A stretch of 7,054 nt of DNA, taken from assembly GCA_000997475.1 (NCBI GenBank), contig LCEC01000031.1:1-7054 (forward strand), given 5' to 3'. The position numbers were made by a program, and so were the translations under genes. The notes beneath the pieces are model-generated. The model was not told the origin of the DNA. It did not search any database and saw only the letters and a list, made by a program, of their open reading frames with translations. This DNA is from Parcubacteria group bacterium GW2011_GWB1_42_6 (GTDB lineage: Bacteria > Patescibacteriota > Minisyncoccia > Portnoybacterales > GWB1-42-6). Positions 5,018 through 7,054 of the stretch are shown here, in pieces (within the stretch, counting starts at the first letter, position 1; every line of letters starts with the position of its first letter).

Positions 5018-5197
5018 GCGAATCTCATGCCAAATATGCCCGCCCTTTTGAAGCTTTATGCGAAGGAGGGCGAACTGCGAAATAACATAAATATTTTTTA
5101 ACTATTCCAGACATCCGATGTCAAAATTCCCCGACATCGGATGTCTGGAATCCCGTTCGCAGTCCGCAGGTTGGCATAAAGTTAGCATTTGTTCGCA
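5018..5197 (+). repeat. Nested inverted-repeat element with TGCGAA units
   Basis: Several arm pairs nest around one centre. The outermost is GCGAA...ATGC near 5018-5030 against GCAT...TTCGC near 5184-5196. Next is CTTTATGC 5054-5061 with GCATAAAG 5174-5181, then ACTGCGAA 5074-5081 with TTCGCAGT 5156-5163. The centre is a perfect 19-bp inverted repeat (5104-5122/5133-5151). The intervals between arms are only loosely conserved. A competing local hairpin CGCCC/GGGCG (5041-5045, 5068-5072) also exists. TGCGAA/TTCGCA is the recurring unit, comparable in style to the TACGAA element at 1002-1090. It looks like a decayed MITE-type or composite palindromic repeat rather than a known riboswitch. Confidence 0.7.
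5104..5151 (+). repeat. Perfect 19-bp inverted repeat built on GACATCCGATGTC
   Basis: The left arm 5104-5122 and right arm 5133-5151 are exact reverse complements with a ten-base spacer AAAATTCCCC. Each arm itself contains a near-palindrome, GACATC-C-GATGTC or its complement, so two overlapping foldings are possible. No T-tract follows. It could be a hairpin in the leader RNA, a protein binding site or the core of a mobile element; the sequence does not decide. Confidence 0.9.
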
Positions 5198-5205
5198 TTA
5201 TATTT

Positions 5206-5910
5206 ATGGATTACAACGAAGCATTGAAAATATTAAAGTTGAATCAGCGCATTTACGATTCGCTGTCTGATGATTTCGCCCAAAACCGGCCCAAGATCGC
5301 CCATGAATTCACTTGGGCGGTTGATTATTTCAAGGATGGGGACAGGGTTTTGGATCTGGGATGCGGCAATGGGCGGTTTTTTGAAATTTTGAGTTTTGAT
5401 CCCGCAAAAAAAATTTCGTATTTTGGCGCGGATAGTTCCGAAAAATTGATCGGCATGGCCAGGAATAATTTTCCGCAAGGGCAGTTTGTGGCGACAAATG
5501 GTTTGCAGTTGCCCTTCGGCGAAAACTTTTTTGACGGGATTTTATGCATTTCCGTTTTGCATCATCTGCCAAGCTATGAATTGCGCCGGGAATTCCTGCG
5601 CGAAGCTTTTAGGGTGATTAAAAAAGACGGTGTAATGGTTTTAACGGCCTGGCATTTGAAATCGCGCCGATATTATTGGAATCTTTCGATAAAATATTTT
5701 TGGCTCAAAATCATCGGCAAATCAAAACTTGAATGGGGGGACATTCTTGAGCCTTGGGGCGACGGGGTTGAGGGAGTGAGATTTATCCATAATTTCAGCC
5801 GAAAGGAATTGAAATCGCTTTTTGAAGAAGTGGGATTTAAAGTTGAAAGCGCGGGCCTTTTGACCCGCAAAAGCGGAAAGAAAAATTGGGTGGTGGTCGC
5901 GAGGAAATAA
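5206..5910 (+). CDS. Trm9/ALKBH8-type class I SAM-dependent methyltransferase
   Basis: This 234-residue cytosolic protein has the full Rossmann methyltransferase core. Motif I is VLDLGCGNGR (48-57), the ribose-binding acidic residue is in GADSSEKLI (Asp76), and the post-motif is CISVLHHLPSYELRREFLRE (114-133). The fine pattern points to the Trm9/ALKBH8 tRNA wobble-uridine branch. The N-terminal RIYDSLSDDFAQNRPKI resembles the family's VYDxIAxxFSxTRxKPW. The S-V-L-H-H-L/ERR segment is followed by VRFIHNFSRKELKSLFEEVGF and a C-terminal KKNWVVVARK, like the family's NW(V/C)V...K ending. In eukaryotes Trm9 methylates 5-carboxymethyluridine of tRNA with Trm112. No partner is visible here and the bacterial substrate is unknown. 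ATG 5206 has no Shine-Dalgarno site (TTATATTT precedes it). A promoter is proposed at 4992-5000. Confidence 0.85.
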   Translation: MDYNEALKILKLNQRIYDSLSDDFAQNRPKIAHEFTWAVDYFKDGDRVLDLGCGNGRFFEILSFDPAKKISYFGADSSEKLIGMARNNFPQGQFVATNGLQLPFGENFFDGILCISVLHHLPSYELRREFLREAFRVIKKDGVMVLTAWHLKSRRYYWNLSIKYFWLKIIGKSKLEWGDILEPWGDGVEGVRFIHNFSRKELKSLFEEVGFKVESAGLLTRKSGKKNWVVVARK

Positions 5911-5931
5911 ATTAAATGTAAAGTTCTAAAT

Positions 5932-6023
5932 TGTCATTCCCGCCCCGTAATAAATACGGGGTAAACTCTGGCGGGGATCCAGGTTTTGGATTAATCTGGA
6001 TCCCCGCTTTCGCGGGGATGACA
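5932..6023 (+). repeat. GTCATTCCCGC-type dispersed palindromic repeat
   Basis: The terminal inverted repeats are TGTCATTCCCGC (5932-5943) and GCGGGGATGACA (6012-6023), with one mismatch. Inside lie a perfect 12-bp pair GCGGGGATCCAG 5971-5982 with CTGGATCCCCGC 5996-6007, a hairpin CCCCGTA/TACGGGG at 5943-5961, and a terminal hairpin CCCCGC-TTTC-GCGGGG at 6002-6017. Translation of its right end gives WIPAFAGMT, a false peptide I know from this widespread bacterial repeat. It ends ten bases before the EndoQ start, and a T-run (6027-6033) follows, so weak terminator activity for the methyltransferase transcript is possible. Confidence 0.85.
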
Positions 6024-6033
6024 TTGTTTTTTT

Positions 6034-7054
6034 ATGCGTTTTTTCGCCGATTTTCACATCCATTCAAAATATTCCCGCGCCACTTCCAAAGAAATGGATC
6101 TGGAAAATTTGGACAAATGGGCGCGGATCAAGGGAATTCAACTTTTAGGAACGGGGGATTTCACTCATCCGGGGTGGCTCAAAGAATTAAAAAGCAAGCT
6201 TGAGCCGGCCGAGCCGGGATTTTTTAAATTGCGCAAAGCGGATCAAATTAAATCCGATGATGATTGGTATTTGCCAAAGAAACAAAAAGGCGAATCAAGC
6301 GTGAGATATATTTTAACTTGCGAAATCAGCTGCATTTACAGCAAGCGCAATAAAACCAAAAAGGTGCATATGATGGTTTTGGCGCCTTCGTTTTCTATCG
6401 TTGATAAGATCAACGCGCATTTGGGCTGGATTGGCAATTTGAAAGCCGACGGGCGGCCGATTTTGGGGCTTGACGCCAAGGAACTTTTAAAAATCGTTCT
6501 GGATGTTTCGAGCGATTGCTTGGTTATTCCGGCGCACATTTGGACACCGCATTTTTCGGTTTTCGGTTCCGAATCTGGATTCAATTCTCTTGAGCAATGT
6601 TTTGACGCTTATGCAAAAAATATTTATGCGGTTGAGACAGGATTGTCTTCAGATCCGGCGATGAACTGGCGGATTCCGGAATTGGACAATATCACCTTAA
6701 TCTCCAATTCCGATGCGCATGGCCCTAGCCGCATTGGCCGCGAAGCGAATGTTTTTGAAGGCAGAATATCGGGTTATCGCCAAATAGCCGAAGCCTTGAA
6801 AATGGGAAAATCAGCTCCCTTTTCCTTGTCCAACAGGCTGGTTGAAACAATCGAATTTTTTCCGGAAGAGGGCAAATATTATCTGGACGGCCACGGCAAT
6901 TGCAAGGTTGTCTTAAGTCCGAAGGAGTCAAAGAGGCTAAAAGGCAAATGCCCCAAATGCGGAAAACGCATGACTTTGGGAGTGCTGAATCGCGTTGAAG
7001 AATTGGCCGAACGCCCCGAAGGATTTGAGCCGCCAAAAAAAATTCCATTCAGAA
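6034..7054 (+). CDS. Endonuclease Q (EndoQ) family protein, PHP domain and zinc finger, 3' end outside window
   Basis: An uninterrupted frame of 340 codons runs from ATG 6034 to the window edge. The N-terminal PHP phosphoesterase domain shows ADFHIHSKYSRA (His8, His10), GTGDFTHPGW (Asp42, His45), TCEISCIYSK (Glu97), KKVHMMVLAP (His112), PAHIWTPHFSVFG, an ETGLSSDP segment and SNSDAHGPSRIGREAN, which are metal-ligand motifs in the usual order. A zinc-finger-like region follows: GNCKVV, then GKCPKCGKRMTLGVLNRVEELA, then RPEGFEPP. This order is characteristic of endonuclease Q, which in archaea and some bacteria nicks DNA 5' of deaminated bases such as uracil and hypoxanthine. Full proteins are about 400-430 residues, so most of the gene is here. 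ATG is preceded by TTTTTTT with no Shine-Dalgarno site; homology starts at residue 2, which supports it. The start lies just after the palindromic repeat. Confidence 0.9.
   Translation, partial: MRFFADFHIHSKYSRATSKEMDLENLDKWARIKGIQLLGTGDFTHPGWLKELKSKLEPAEPGFFKLRKADQIKSDDDWYLPKKQKGESSVRYILTCEISCIYSKRNKTKKVHMMVLAPSFSIVDKINAHLGWIGNLKADGRPILGLDAKELLKIVLDVSSDCLVIPAHIWTPHFSVFGSESGFNSLEQCFDAYAKNIYAVETGLSSDPAMNWRIPELDNITLISNSDAHGPSRIGREANVFEGRISGYRQIAEALKMGKSAPFSLSNRLVETIEFFPEEGKYYLDGHGNCKVVLSPKESKRLKGKCPKCGKRMTLGVLNRVEELAERPEGFEPPKKIPFR

Noticed and set aside
5010..5101. Short ORFs of 13 and 21 codons in the methyltransferase leader
   Set aside because: They lie in the repeat, lack Shine-Dalgarno sites and have unremarkable sequences; kept only as a remark in the finding on this region.
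5018..5197. Riboswitch upstream of the methyltransferase
   Set aside because: No conserved aptamer motif known to me is visible, and the nested perfect palindrome is more typical of a repeat element.
4280..5205. Integrated element bounded by a duplicated tRNA 3' end
   Set aside because: I looked for a second copy of the tRNA end (GGTTCGACTCCCTGTGGGCG) downstream and found none, and no integrase is present.
5931..6203. 90-codon ORF between the methyltransferase and EndoQ
   Set aside because: It translates the dispersed repeat (WIPAFAGMT) and then reads EndoQ out of frame; it ignores the well-supported start at 6034.
6336..7048. Minus-strand ORFs opposite EndoQ
   Set aside because: They are shadows of the EndoQ coding strand and show no recognisable protein features.

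Overview
The window reads like a piece of a small-genome bacterium of the Candidate Phyla Radiation (Patescibacteria), most likely a Parcubacteria-type lineage. The basis is the company of genes: a beta-CASP/RMMBL RNase-like protein, a LOG-like Rossmann protein, a stand-alone EF-Tu domain-2 protein, a Trp/Tyr-permease-type carrier, a Trm9-like methyltransferase and an endonuclease Q-type protein. Several genes lack a visible Shine-Dalgarno site, and the intergenic gaps carry palindromic repeats. TGA acts as a normal stop at two clear gene ends, so nothing suggests the recoded (TGA = Gly) CPR groups. The lineage call is inference; no marker gene in the window proves it. All recognised genes lie on the + strand.

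Left part (1-2851): the C-terminal end of an MBL-fold/beta-CASP protein is followed after 19 nt by a LOG-like protein. Then comes an 89-bp inverted repeat that appears to have landed exactly at a gene start. After it is a tight three-gene run: EF-Tu-domain-2-like protein (4-nt gap), a small acidic two-TM membrane protein (ATGA overlap), and an amino acid permease.

Middle part (2852-4351): a patchwork of AT-rich AATTTTCAAT repeats enclosing a CTTCGATAAACTCAGGG-type repeat leads directly into an O-antigen ligase/Wzy-type polytopic membrane protein. Its last 14 codons and stop lie in or run into a complete tRNA-Arg(CCG) gene on the same strand.

Right part (4352-7054): next to the tRNA is an unrecognised 105-aa gene with a textbook ribosome binding site and a strong intrinsic terminator. 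It is followed by 463 nt without a convincing gene. This stretch holds the first terminator, a possible structured element, a second strong terminator, an extended -10 promoter and a 180-bp nested palindrome with a perfect 19-bp inverted repeat. Then come a Trm9/ALKBH8-type SAM methyltransferase, a 92-bp GTCATTCCCGC-type repeat, and the first 340 codons of an endonuclease Q-family PHP protein that runs off the right edge.

The recognised genes do not form one pathway. They cover RNA processing and modification, DNA repair, amino acid uptake and surface polysaccharide assembly. I found no defence system, CRISPR array, transposase or integrase. The most interesting items are the CDS/tRNA overlap, the orphan start site interrupted by a repeat, the unknown 105-aa gene with the double-terminator region behind it, and the different repeats filling successive intergenic gaps.
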